Below are positions 32,303 to 40,820 of a DNA stretch of 64,000 bases, piece by piece. This stretch comes from Compostibacter hankyongensis (GTDB lineage: Bacteria > Bacteroidota > Bacteroidia > Chitinophagales > Chitinophagaceae), in the NCBI RefSeq assembly GCF_039541075.1, contig NZ_BAABFN010000020.1:62001-126000 (forward strand), read 5' to 3'. Every line of letters begins with the position of its first letter. The stretch's first letter is position 1. The translations under genes and the position numbers were made by a program. The notes under the pieces are model-generated. The model was not told the origin of the DNA. It did not search any database and worked only from the letters and a program-made list of their open reading frames with translations.

Positions 32303-35178
32303 AGTGTTCTTTTTACTTCCACTTCTTCGAATCCTTCCACGATATCCCCGATTTTGATGTCGTTGTAGTTTTTGATGCCGAGGCCGCATTCCATGCCTGC
32401 CGATACTTCCTTCACATCGTCCTTGTAACGCTTCAGCGAAGCCAGCTCGCCGGTATAGACCACGATGCCGTCCCGTACCAGGTTGATGCGGGTATTGCGG
32501 TTCATCTTTCCGTCCAGCACCTGGCAGCCGGCAATGGTGCCGACGCCCGATATCTTGAAGATCTCGCGCACTTCCACATTGCAGACGATCTTTTTCTCGA
32601 CCTTGGGTTCCAGCATGCCTTCCATGGCGCTTTTTATTTCCTCGATAGCGTCATAGATAATGGAATAGGTACGGATCTCTATGTTTTCCTTCTCGGCAAG
32701 GCGGCCTGCCTGCAGGGAGGGCCTTACCTGGAAGCCGACGATGATGGCGTCCGAGGCGGTGGCCAGCAGCACATCGGATTCGGTGATCTGTCCGACTCCT
32801 TTGTGCACGATGTTCACTACGATTTCTTCGGTGGAAAGCTTTTGCAGCGAATCGCTGAGCGCTTCCACGGAGCCGTCCACATCGCCTTTGATGATGACGT
32901 TCAGCTCCTGGAAGTTGCCCAGGGCCAGGCGTCTGCCGATCTCATCGAGGGTAATGTGCTTACGTGCGCGGATACCCTGCTCCCGCAGGATCTGGGCGCG
33001 GCGTCCGGCCGTTTCCTTGGCTTCGGACTCGTCTTCGTAGATCTTGAATTTTTCACCGGCCTGCGGCGCGCCGTTCAGCCCCAGCACCTGTACGGGGGTG
33101 GCGGGTCCGGCTTTGCTCATTTTTTGACCGCGTTCGTTGGTCATGGCCTTTACGCGGCCATAGTAGGCGCCGGATACCATTTCGTCGCCCACCCGCAGGG
33201 TGCCGTTCTGTACCAGCAGGGTGGCCACGTATCCCCGTCCTTTATCCAGCGAAGCTTCTATCACGCCGCCGGAAGCGGGGCGGTCGGGATTGGCGCGGAG
33301 CTCGAGCAGCTCGGCTTCGAGCAGTATCTTTTCCAGCAGCTGGTCCACATGCAGCCCCTGTTTGGCGGATATCTCCTGGGACTGGAACTTGCCGCCCCAG
33401 TCTTCCACCAGCAGGTTCATGCCGGCCAGCTGTTCCTTGATCTTTTCTGGATTTGCGCCTTCTTTGTCTATTTTGTTGATGGCAAAGATCATGGGCATGT
33501 TGGCGGCCTGCGCATGGGATATGGCTTCCCGCGTCTGGGGCATCACCGCATCGTCGGCGGCAATAACGATCACGGCTATATCGGCCACTTTGGCCCCGCG
33601 GGCGCGCATGGCGGTAAAGGCTTCGTGACCCGGCGTATCCAGGAAGCAGATGTTTTTATTGCCGGGCAGGGTAACCTCGTAGGCCCCGATATGCTGGGTG
33701 ATGCCGCCTACTTCGCCGGCTACTACGCTGGCGCTGCGGATATAGTCCAGCAGCGAGGTTTTACCATGGTCCACGTGTCCCATGATGGTCACGATGGGCG
33801 CGCGGGGTGAGAGGTTTTCGGGATCGTCCTCTTCTTCCTCCTCTTCCTGGTCTTCCTGGGCTTCCAGTCCGATAAATTCCACTTCATAGCCGAACTCGGA
33901 TGCCACGAGCTCGATGACCTCGGCGTCCAGGCGCTGATTGATCGATACCATGATGCCCAGGCTCATACATTTGCTGATGACGTCGGCAAAGCTGACGTCC
34001 ATCAGGTTGGCAAACTCGCTCACCGAAATAAACTCGGTTACCTGGAGCACATTGTTCTCGGCGGCATCGCGGGCTGCCTGCTGCTCGGCCATCTCTTCGC
34101 GGCGTGCGCGGCGGTATTTGGCTTTGGTGCCTTTTCCGCGTGAGGTGCCGGCCAGCTTGGCCTGCGTTTCGCGGATCTTTTCCTGGATCTCCTTTTCGTC
34201 GATCTCCTTGTCGGGCGCCTGTCTGCCTTTCCGCTGGTCGCCCCGGCGGCCGGGGCCGCGCTGGTTCTGGTCTTTATGATCGGGATGCTGGCCTTTTGCC
34301 GCTTCCGGTTTCTTTTCGATGGGGATGCGCTTCCGTTTGCGCTTTTCCTTGTTGCGCTGTTCGCCGCGCGTTCTTTCAGACGGGGTGGGCAGCTCTATCT
34401 TGCCGACGACCTTGGGTCCGCCCAGTCTTCCCACCTTGATGTTCTCTACGGTTGGAGCGCTTTCCGCGGGCGTCTCGGGTTGTCCGGCGGCCGGCGCTTC
34501 CTGCGGAGGAGCGGCCTGCGGTGTTTCCGGGGCTTCCGCCGGGGCCGCTTCGGTTGCTTCCGGGGCGGGAACATCGGCCGGTCCGGGTTCCGGTGCGGCG
34601 GCCTGCGGCGTTTCTGCAGCTTCTGCGGCGGCCGGCGCTTCTTCCTCTTTCTTTTTCTTCTGGGCAGCTCCTTTCCTGGGCCGTGTAGCGGAGTTGATGG
34701 CGTCCAGGTCGATCGTGGTGATCACTTTCGGACCGCCTACTTTGGGTTTTTCCGCTTCGGCGGCTTCCGGGGGAACCGGTGTTTCCGCCTCGGGGCTGGG
34801 CGGGGCAATATCCGGCACTTCGGGAGCGGCGGGCGCTTCCGGCGGTGCGGGTGCTTCGGGCGCTTCCGGGGCTTCGGCCACAGCCGGTGCAGGTGCATTT
34901 TCAGCGGGCGCTGCTTCCGTTTCCGTTTCCTTCCTGGGCTGTGCTTCCACCATTACCCCCCTCGGCAGGTCGATCTGATCGCTTTTGCGCTTGTTGGCCT
35001 TGTCCTGCTGAAACTCCTGCTGCAGGGCTTCATACATCGTTTCGTCCAGCTTGGTGGTGGGCTTTACGTCGCCCAGGTCAAAGCCTTTGGAGGCTAAAAA
35101 TTCCACCAGGGTTTCCTTACCGATGTTGAATTCCTTGGCCGCGGCCAGCAATCGTGGTGTTTTGTTTGTTACGGGCAT
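32299..35178 (-). CDS. infB: translation initiation factor IF-2
   Basis: GTPase that brings initiator tRNA to the 30S subunit. The long N-terminal region (about 1-370) is low-complexity Ala/Pro/Glu with basic blocks, as often in IF-2. The G-domain has GHVDHGKTSLLDYIRSA (G1), GGITQHIGAYEV, DTPGHEAFTAMRARGAKVAD (G3), and NKIDKEGANPEKIKEQL (G4). Domains II-IV follow, ending KNYNDIKIGDIVEGFEEVEV. 959 residues. An AGGAGG lies about 12 bases before the ATG, rare in this phylum. It is preceded by a 274-base gap after nusA. Confidence 0.97.
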   Translation of the reverse strand: MPVTNKTPRLLAAAKEFNIGKETLVEFLASKGFDLGDVKPTTKLDETMYEALQQEFQQDKANKRKSDQIDLPRGVMVEAQPRKETETEAAPAENAPAPAVAEAPEAPEAPAPPEAPAAPEVPDIAPPSPEAETPVPPEAAEAEKPKVGGPKVITTIDLDAINSATRPRKGAAQKKKKEEEAPAAAEAAETPQAAAPEPGPADVPAPEATEAAPAEAPETPQAAPPQEAPAAGQPETPAESAPTVENIKVGRLGGPKVVGKIELPTPSERTRGEQRNKEKRKRKRIPIEKKPEAAKGQHPDHKDQNQRGPGRRGDQRKGRQAPDKEIDEKEIQEKIRETQAKLAGTSRGKGTKAKYRRARREEMAEQQAARDAAENNVLQVTEFISVSEFANLMDVSFADVISKCMSLGIMVSINQRLDAEVIELVASEFGYEVEFIGLEAQEDQEEEEEEDDPENLSPRAPIVTIMGHVDHGKTSLLDYIRSASVVAGEVGGITQHIGAYEVTLPGNKNICFLDTPGHEAFTAMRARGAKVADIAVIVIAADDAVMPQTREAISHAQAANMPMIFAINKIDKEGANPEKIKEQLAGMNLLVEDWGGKFQSQEISAKQGLHVDQLLEKILLEAELLELRANPDRPASGGVIEASLDKGRGYVATLLVQNGTLRVGDEMVSGAYYGRVKAMTNERGQKMSKAGPATPVQVLGLNGAPQAGEKFKIYEDESEAKETAGRRAQILREQGIRARKHITLDEIGRRLALGNFQELNVIIKGDVDGSVEALSDSLQKLSTEEIVVNIVHKGVGQITESDVLLATASDAIIVGFQVRPSLQAGRLAEKENIEIRTYSIIYDAIEEIKSAMEGMLEPKVEKKIVCNVEVREIFKISGVGTIAGCQVLDGKMNRNTRINLVRDGIVVYTGELASLKRYKDDVKEVSAGMECGLGIKNYNDIKIGDIVEGFEEVEVKRTL

Positions 35179-35452
35179 TCAGTTAAACTCCTCCTGTTTT
35201 TCGTCCGGTTAATATTCATTTTTTTAGCGGTTGGACCCGCTTGCCATAGCTTTGCGGCGGGCAGGCGACCCCTTGCATATTAACATTTATTCACAGCCAT
35301 GTCCGTTTTTCGATGGCGTTCATGCCAGCGGATTTCCCTCTGGGATAAGCATTATCATGCCCGGCTCAGCTGTTAATATATTGTTTTTTCAGCATCGGAC
35401 GACCCCCGCCGGCGAACCGGAACACATTTTACCGTTCACAAGACAGCCGGCC
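35179..35452. other. spacer between nusA and infB
   Basis: 274 bases inside an otherwise tightly packed operon. AT-rich on the infB side, with an AGGAGG near the infB start. No gene, terminator or clear -33/-7 promoter is visible. A processing site or internal promoter is possible. Confidence 0.45.
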
Positions 35453-36712
35453 TCAGGCTTCCGCTGCGTCTTCGTTGAATTCTTCCTGGAGGATACGCCG
35501 TACCTCCCGGATGGTTTCCTCTTCGAGGTCCGAGCGGCGTACCAGCTCTTCCGCGCTCAGCTCCAGCACGCTGCGGGCGGTATCGCATCCGATGCGTTTG
35601 AGCTCGTCGATGATCCATTCTTCGATTTCATCGCTGAACTCATCCAGGTCCACATCGTATTCGGTTTCGATCATTTCCTCATCGCGGTAAACATCTATTT
35701 CGTAGCCGGTCAGCTCGCAGGCCAGCTTGATGTTGACGCCCTTTTTACCGATGGCCAGGGACACCTGGTCGGGTTTGAGGTACACCGCGGCATACAGATT
35801 CTCGTTGTCCACGTCCATATGCGAAATGCGGGCCGGGGTGAGCGAGCGCTGGATCAGCAGCTGTATGTTGTTGGTAAAGTTAATGATGTCAATGTTCTCG
35901 TTGCGCAGCTCCCTTACAATGCCGTGGATGCGGCTTCCTTTCATGCCGACGCAGGCGCCTACCGGGTCGATGCGGTCGTCGTACGATTCCACGGCCACCT
36001 TGGCGCGCTCTCCGGGTTCGCGTACGATCTTCCGGATCACGATCAGGCCGTCGAATATCTCCGGTACTTCTATTTCGAGCAGCTTGGCCAGGAAGCTCGG
36101 ATGGGTACGGGACAGGATGATCTGCGGGGTATTGTTCCGCATTTCCACTTTTTTAACCACCGCCCGTACGTGCTCTCCTTTTTTGAAATAGTCCGTCGGG
36201 ATCTGCTCAAATTTAGGAAGTATCAGCTCATTGCCCTCGTCGTCCAGCAGCAGGATTTCTTTTTTCCATACCTGGTATACTTCTCCGGAGATGATCTCCC
36301 CGACGCGATCCCCGTATTTTTTCAGCAGGATGTTTTTCTTGAGGTCTCCGATGCGGGCGCTCAGCGTCTGCTTGGCGGCCAGGATGGCGCGGCGGCCGAA
36401 ATCCTGGATGTTCACCTCTTCATAGAGCTCTTCGCCAACCTGGTAATCCGGTTCTATTTTTATGGCTTCGGAATAAGGCACCTCGGTATTGGGATTCTCC
36501 ACGGCTCCGTCGTCTACGATCATGCGCCGGCGGATGATCTCAAGGTCGCCCTTTTCCGTATTTACGATCACGTCGAAATTGTCGTCTTCCCCGTACTTTT
36601 TCCGCAGAAGCGTCTTGAAGACGTCTTCCAGTACCTTCATAAGGGTAGGGCGGTCGATGTTTTCCGCCTCCTTGAACTCGGTGAACGACTCGATCAGATT
36701 AATGCTTGCCAT
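35453..36712 (-). CDS. nusA: transcription termination/antitermination factor NusA
   Basis: RNA-polymerase-binding factor for pausing, termination and rRNA antitermination. Domains: N-terminal polymerase-binding part (1-130, SINLIESFTEFKEAENIDRP), S1 domain (about 135-200, GEIISGEVYQVWKKEILLL), KH1 (about 225-300, ILSRTHPSFLAKLLEIEVPE) and KH2 (about 300-370, ARISHMDVDNENLYAAVYLK, VSLAIGKKGVNIKLACELTG). The end is acidic and helix-hairpin-like. 419 residues, no long AR repeats. It follows rimP by 12 bases. Confidence 0.97.
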   Translation of the reverse strand: MASINLIESFTEFKEAENIDRPTLMKVLEDVFKTLLRKKYGEDDNFDVIVNTEKGDLEIIRRRMIVDDGAVENPNTEVPYSEAIKIEPDYQVGEELYEEVNIQDFGRRAILAAKQTLSARIGDLKKNILLKKYGDRVGEIISGEVYQVWKKEILLLDDEGNELILPKFEQIPTDYFKKGEHVRAVVKKVEMRNNTPQIILSRTHPSFLAKLLEIEVPEIFDGLIVIRKIVREPGERAKVAVESYDDRIDPVGACVGMKGSRIHGIVRELRNENIDIINFTNNIQLLIQRSLTPARISHMDVDNENLYAAVYLKPDQVSLAIGKKGVNIKLACELTGYEIDVYRDEEMIETEYDVDLDEFSDEIEEWIIDELKRIGCDTARSVLELSAEELVRRSDLEEETIREVRRILQEEFNEDAAEA

Positions 36713-36724
36713 GTTTGGTATTTT

Positions 36725-37198
36725 TTAAAACACGATACATACTTTGGTATATTTAATAGTGTGAAAAGGTATTTCCCGTTGTTCGATGGTCAGCTGCTTG
36801 CCTTTTCCCCGGCTTACCTCGAGCACGATGCCCGGTTCCCGCACTTCCAGCAGCTTGCCCCGGAGGGTCTGTCCGTCTGCCAGCAGCACTTCCACCTGTC
36901 TGCCGATGTTGTTGCGGTATTGCCGTTCCAGCTTCAGCGGCGCCTCCAGGCCGGGAGAGGATACTTCCAGCGAAAAATCCCCTTCGGGGAAGAGGTCGGC
37001 GGCTTCCAGCCGCTTGTAAAGACTGCGGTTCAGCGTGGTCAGCTGCTGCAGGGAAATGCCCCCGTCAGCCTCCACGAATACCTTCAGATTATTCGTCGGC
37101 TTTATTTTTATATCTACCAGAAAATACTCCGGCAGGGAAGCCAGCAGGTCCTCTACCTCCTTGTTGACGGCGGCCAGGATAGCATCTTTATTATCCAT
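36725..37198 (-). CDS. rimP: ribosome maturation factor RimP
   Basis: 30S assembly factor. 157 residues with the N-terminal alpha/beta domain (EYFLVDIKIKPTNNLKVFVE, then ADGGISLQQLTTLNRSLYKR), the conserved YSLEVSSPGL-like motif (FSLEVSSPGLEAPLKL) and the C-terminal SH3-like barrel (VEVLLADGQTLRGKLLEVRE, KGKQLTIEQREIPFHTIKYT). First gene of the rimP-nusA-infB-surA-like-xth operon. Its ATG lies only seven bases beyond a terminator-like hairpin and T-run, see 37205-37236. Confidence 0.94.
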   Translation of the reverse strand: MDNKDAILAAVNKEVEDLLASLPEYFLVDIKIKPTNNLKVFVEADGGISLQQLTTLNRSLYKRLEAADLFPEGDFSLEVSSPGLEAPLKLERQYRNNIGRQVEVLLADGQTLRGKLLEVREPGIVLEVSRGKGKQLTIEQREIPFHTIKYTKVCIVF

Positions 37199-37204
37199 AT
37201 GTGT

Positions 37205-37236
37205 AAAAAAGAAGGGGACACCAGCTTGTCCCCTTC
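37205..37236 (-). promoter_or_regulatory. leader hairpin plus T-run, candidate attenuator of the rimP-nusA-infB operon
   Basis: On the minus strand a perfect ten-base stem GAAGGGGACA / TGTCCCCTTC with a six-base loop (37236-37211) is followed at once by six T (37210-37205) and, six bases later, by the rimP ATG. By structure this is an intrinsic terminator located between promoter and first gene. On the other strand no T-run follows. Because the operon encodes NusA, which influences intrinsic termination, a feedback role is plausible. Confidence 0.75.
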
Positions 37237-37256
37237 AAATGAATCAAAATCCATTA

Positions 37257-37264
37257 CAAAGGTA
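37257..37264 (-). promoter_or_regulatory. -7 element of the rimP operon promoter
   Basis: TACCTTTG on the minus strand matches TAnnTTTG exactly and is identical to the rplM element. A clean TTTG at -33 is lacking (GTGTTGG occupies that place). Transcription would start near 37250, so the leader hairpin would be transcribed within the first 50 bases. Confidence 0.55.
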
Positions 37265-37419
37265 AGACATTTATTTATTTCCAACACATAAAAACAAATT
37301 CCGGATTACGGGAAATTTTGTTAACTTCCGGTTAAATTACCGGCGTCGAATCGTAGCTGACAGGGTTTATTTCAGGTTTTCCGACACACACGAACCGTTC
37401 ACCATTAAAACCTATAGTC

Positions 37420-37668
37420 ATGAACTTAATCTGGACGCTTATCATCGGCGGTATTGCCGGCTGGCTGGCCGGTCAGGTCATGCGCGGCCGCGGCTTCGGC
37501 GTAATTGTCGACATCATCGTGGGGATCGTCGGAGGCTGGCTGGGCGGCTGGATCTTCGGCAAGCTGGGCATCGGCACGGGCACGAGCCTGGTCGGGGAGC
37601 TGATCACTGCGTTTGTCGGCGCCATCATCCTGCTGTTTATCGTGCGCCTGTTCAAACGGGGGGACTGA
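37420..37668 (+). CDS. GlsB/YeaQ/YmgE family membrane protein (transglycosylase-associated)
   Basis: 82-residue inner-membrane protein with three short hydrophobic segments rich in Gly and Ile (IWTLIIGGIAGWLAGQVM, VIVDIIVGIVGGWLGGWIFG, LVGELITAFVGAIILLFIVR) and the basic end RLFKRGD. This is the typical form of the stress-linked GlsB/YeaQ family. The precise role is unknown. It begins a short plus-strand run of small membrane proteins and follows a 220-base gap that must carry its promoter. Confidence 0.88.
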   Translation: MNLIWTLIIGGIAGWLAGQVMRGRGFGVIVDIIVGIVGGWLGGWIFGKLGIGTGTSLVGELITAFVGAIILLFIVRLFKRGD

Positions 37669-37692
37669 GCGCGGAAGCCGGGCAGTCCGGCC

Positions 37693-38064
37693 ATGCAAGG
37701 GGCGTTGCCGGCATTGTCTTATCTTTATCCCGTGAAGCTGTTCCGGAAAATCGACCTTGAGCTGCTGGCCTGGACCGCAGGGCTGATCTGCCTGGCTTGC
37801 TGCAACCCGGGCCGGGGTGATTTTACACTCTGTCCCCTGGCTAACCTCGGCTTTACACACTGCCCGGGATGCGGGCTGGGCCATGCCATTGCCTACCTGC
37901 TGCACGGACAGTGGCAGGCTTCCTGGGAAAGCCATCCGCTGGGCGCGCCGGCCCTGCTGCTGATCCTGCATCGCATTGCCGTGCTGACGCCCCGGCAGCT
38001 TCACAGATTCCGCGCGTCTTCCTTTTTAAAACAACCTGATCCATGGACACAAACGCCCTGCTGA
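37693..38064 (+). CDS. DUF2752 family membrane protein
   Basis: Up to 123 residues. The DUF2752 signature is clear: FTLCPLANLGFTHCPGCGLG followed by HAIAYLLHGQWQASWESHPL, between two hydrophobic segments (LLAWTAGLICLACC and LGAPALLLILHRIAV). Function of the family is unknown; the CPGCG motif suggests a metal or redox site. A GTG at 37732 is an alternative start. The last 22 bases overlap the next gene, which suggests coupled translation with the TM2 protein, a frequent pairing in Bacteroidota. Confidence 0.82.
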   Translation: MQGALPALSYLYPVKLFRKIDLELLAWTAGLICLACCNPGRGDFTLCPLANLGFTHCPGCGLGHAIAYLLHGQWQASWESHPLGAPALLLILHRIAVLTPRQLHRFRASSFLKQPDPWTQTPC

Positions 38065-38405
38065 TGCTTCCGGGCATCGAAAACGAAGAGCTGCTCTTCC
38101 TGCAAAACCTCCTGCGGGAGCTCAGCGACGAACAGCAGCGACACTTTCTGATGCTGTACCAGGGTCGCCGGAAAGACCCCCAGACCATCCTGATCTGCAC
38201 CCTGCTCGGCTTCTTCGGCGTGGCCGGCATACAGCGGTTTATCCTGAATCAGGCGGGCATGGGTATACTCTACCTGTTTACTTACGGCATCTGTCTTGTC
38301 GGAACGATCATCGATCTGGTCAACTACCGCAAGATGACCTGGGAGTTCAACCAGCGGGCCGCCGTCGAAGCCGCCGGGATGACCCGCGCGCTGGTGAACC
38401 GCTGA
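38043..38405 (+). CDS. TM2 domain-containing protein
   Basis: 120 residues. A soluble N-terminus (about 1-45, helical, acidic) is followed by the TM2 hairpin: LLGFFGVAGIQRFILNQAGM and GILYLFTYGICLVGTIIDLV, with the conserved Gly/Arg-Phe and the terminal Asp. Such proteins accompany DUF2752 genes in this phylum. Function is unknown. The start overlaps the previous gene by 22 bases. Confidence 0.85.
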   Translation: MDTNALLMLPGIENEELLFLQNLLRELSDEQQRHFLMLYQGRRKDPQTILICTLLGFFGVAGIQRFILNQAGMGILYLFTYGICLVGTIIDLVNYRKMTWEFNQRAAVEAAGMTRALVNR

Positions 38406-38574
38406 GAAAGGCGGCGGTCCGGCATCCGGAATACCGGTGGGTTTCCTCATTCCCGGCGCACCGGGAACTGCCTGGGGACGGGTGAAAAGGGTTGCCGTTG
38501 CCCGTTAATAAAAGCCTAAAAGTCGCGGAAGAAGCCGGGGTTTATAAAAATAAGGGGGTATCTTTGTCTATACC

Positions 38575-38835
38575 ATGAAGCTGCTGGAATTAGCCCTCGA
38601 GATACTTTTTTTCTATCTGTTGTATAAACTGATCTTTGAGTTTATCATCCCCGTTTACCGGTCTACCAAGCGGGTGCGCAATCATATGCAGGAGATGCAG
38701 CAGCGGATGGAAGACCAGCTCCGGCGGCAGCGCCAGCAGGATGCCGCAGCTCAGCAGCCCGCTCCGCCCCAGGTGGACGGCGAATACATCGACTTTGAGG
38801 AGGTAAAGGGCGGCGCCGAAAAACAAGGCGTATAG
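38575..38835 (+). CDS. DUF4834 family small membrane protein
   Basis: 86 residues: one N-terminal membrane helix (LLELALEILFFYLLYKLIFE), then a charged coiled segment (NHMQEMQQRMEDQLRRQRQQ) and a conserved-looking end (DGEYIDFEEVKG). This architecture matches the DUF4834 family of Bacteroidota, of unknown role. A TATCTTTG -7-like element lies at 38559-38566, so the mRNA would have an extremely short leader, but a -33 TTTG is missing. Confidence 0.75.
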   Translation: MKLLELALEILFFYLLYKLIFEFIIPVYRSTKRVRNHMQEMQQRMEDQLRRQRQQDAAAQQPAPPQVDGEYIDFEEVKGGAEKQGV

Positions 38836-38910
38836 CCGGTAAGAAAATTCGCCGGCATTGGTCCGGAATCCTTACATTTGCAATCCTTTTTGAATCCGTG
38901 AAGCGGATTC

Positions 38911-38985
<75 letters not shown>

Positions 38986-38996
38986 AGAGTACAGAC

Positions 38997-39032
38997 AAAG
39001 GTTTCAGCCGGTTTAGCTGAAACCTTTTTTAA
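38997..39032 (+). terminator. rho-independent terminator after the tRNA
   Basis: AAAGGTTTCAGC and GCTGAAACCTTTTTT form a 12-base stem with a seven-base loop and T-run, 12 bases after the tRNA. It ends only about 11 bases before the start codon of the following hydrolase gene. Confidence 0.9.
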
Positions 39033-39042
39033 TGCCCGTATT

Positions 39043-40173
39043 ATGATCCGGCTGATTGTCCTTGTTGTCCTTTTTCTGATCTCATTGCTGACCGTTGTAA
39101 GACCGCCGGCCTATTTTCTCTGGATGGCCACCGTAGTGGTAGACGGTTTTCCCTGGGTATTTGCAGGCGTCGCTGCCCTGGTGGTCGCGGCCGGCATCCG
39201 GACAGGAAAATACAGACTCGCGGGTACGCTTACGGGAATCGTTGCTGTTTTACTGTTTATGTCGCCCGTGCTGCAGGCATGGCGCGTTGCCGTGCAGGTC
39301 GACCGCCGGTTTAACGCAGCCTGGGGACTTCCTGTGAACAGCGGCGGCGACATCCGGCCGCGGCCTTTTGTTTTTCAAAGGATGTTTTCGGGTGTCAGAA
39401 AAGTGCCGTATCGCAGCTTTACTTACCGCCGCTATCCCGGTATTTCCCTGACGCTTGATTTCTATCCGTCGTCATTAAAGGGCGTCCGACCTTGTATAAT
39501 AGTGGTGCATGGCGGCTCATGGAGCAGCGGTGACAGCCGTGAGCTGCCGGAGATCAACAGCGTGCTCGCCGGGGCGGGCTATCAGGTGGCGTCGATCAAT
39601 TACAGGCTGGCGCCCGGATACCAAAGTCCGCTACAGGTAAATGATGTGCAGTGTGCTTTTAACTATCTGAAAGCGCATCGGGTGGAGCTTGGCATTGATA
39701 CTTCCCGGTTCGTTTTGCTGGGGCGCTCTGCCGGAGGGCAGATTGCCCTGCAGGCGGCTTATACTTTGGCGGAGCCCGGCCTGCGGGGCGTCGTCGGCTT
39801 TTATGCCCCTGCCGATATGGTCTGGGGCTATTCGGTGCCTGCAAACCCCTGGATCATGGATTCCCGTAAGGTTATGCGTGACTATCTGGGAGGGAGCTAC
39901 GAACAGTTTCCGCGGCACTATGAAAACAGCTCTCCCCTGCTGGCGGCATCCCCCCGGTCGGTGCCTACCTTGCTGATCCATGGGAAGAAGGATGTGCTTG
40001 TCGCCTATGAACACAGCATACGGCTCAGCAAGAAACTGGCCGGGGATAATGTGAAGTGCTTCCTGCTGACCCTTCCCTGGGCTACCCATGGATTTGACTA
40101 TAACATCCGCGGTCCGGGCGGTCAGATCGCTACGTATACCGTTAAACGTTTTTTGCGTCAGGTGACCCGGTAG
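39043..40173 (+). CDS. alpha/beta hydrolase (esterase/lipase-like) with N-terminal membrane domain
   Basis: 376 residues. Three hydrophobic segments at the N-terminus (about 3-20, 25-48, 58-76) anchor the protein. The hydrolase domain of the HSL/BD-FAE type starts near 130: oxyanion motif VVHGGSWSSGD, nucleophile elbow GRSAGGQIAL, Asp in LLIHGKKDVLVAYEHS and His in PWATHGFDYNI complete the triad. The substrate is unknown. It is located right behind the tRNA terminator, so its transcription start is unclear. The next gene is convergent. Confidence 0.85.
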   Translation: MIRLIVLVVLFLISLLTVVRPPAYFLWMATVVVDGFPWVFAGVAALVVAAGIRTGKYRLAGTLTGIVAVLLFMSPVLQAWRVAVQVDRRFNAAWGLPVNSGGDIRPRPFVFQRMFSGVRKVPYRSFTYRRYPGISLTLDFYPSSLKGVRPCIIVVHGGSWSSGDSRELPEINSVLAGAGYQVASINYRLAPGYQSPLQVNDVQCAFNYLKAHRVELGIDTSRFVLLGRSAGGQIALQAAYTLAEPGLRGVVGFYAPADMVWGYSVPANPWIMDSRKVMRDYLGGSYEQFPRHYENSSPLLAASPRSVPTLLIHGKKDVLVAYEHSIRLSKKLAGDNVKCFLLTLPWATHGFDYNIRGPGGQIATYTVKRFLRQVTR

Positions 40174-40191
40174 TATATAAAATATCCGCTT

Positions 40192-40674
40192 TCAATAATC
40201 CCAGAACTGGAAATATTTCTTCTTCCTGTTGTAAGCACTCTTCAGTTCGCAATCCTTTACCCAGTTTAGACTATCCGGAAAGGGGAGACCAAACATGAAA
40301 AATGAATTTGGCGTGACCAGCAGCACACTTTGGGTGGGATCTTTACTGGAATACAACACTGAGAAATCCCTGTTTAGAAATCTCCATGATTCTCCCGGGT
40401 ATAGCTCTTCATACTTCTTCCCTTTATAAATCTTTCCGCTGTCATGGAAAGAATACTCTAAGTACACATGTCCTCGCATGTACCGGTTGCCATACGCTCT
40501 GCCTGGAGCGGAAATACATTTGTCGATATGCGCAACCCCATAAACGCCGTTCTGTTTTATCTGATTAAAAAACGATCTGAATTGAAAAAAACGATACCCG
40601 AACCATGATGCAAAAAGAAGTATACCTGTCAGTAGGAAGACTTTATCAATAATAATCCAGTTCGTTTTTCGCAT
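40192..40674 (-). CDS. uncharacterised single-pass membrane protein
   Basis: 160 residues, not recognised. One N-terminal helix (DKVFLLTGILLFASWFGYRF) is followed by a soluble beta-rich domain (NGVYGVAHIDKCISAPGRAY, VYLEYSFHDSGKIYKGKKYE, VLYSSKDPTQSVLLVTPNSF). The layout, a helix plus a beta domain with YSF..DSGK, is vaguely like DUF3592-type proteins, but I cannot confirm it. The gene is clearly more AT-rich than its neighbours, which suggests it was acquired. Confidence 0.6.
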   Translation of the reverse strand: MRKTNWIIIDKVFLLTGILLFASWFGYRFFQFRSFFNQIKQNGVYGVAHIDKCISAPGRAYGNRYMRGHVYLEYSFHDSGKIYKGKKYEELYPGESWRFLNRDFSVLYSSKDPTQSVLLVTPNSFFMFGLPFPDSLNWVKDCELKSAYNRKKKYFQFWDY

Positions 40675-40820
40675 AGACTATGTTGATCAAAATCAGGTAT
40701 TGTGTAATAAAGATATATACTATTTCAATGAAGAAGGATATTGAAACGGATTAAGCAACGCCATTTATGCTTAGAACTCTGAGAATCCTTGTTTATCTTA
40801 CGGCCTGCAATCTTCGAACC

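Noticed and set aside
35231..37291. 686-codon open frame on the plus strand opposite nusA and rimP
   Set aside because: It is the antisense shadow of two certain genes. The translation has no domain, and its length comes from GC-rich codon bias.
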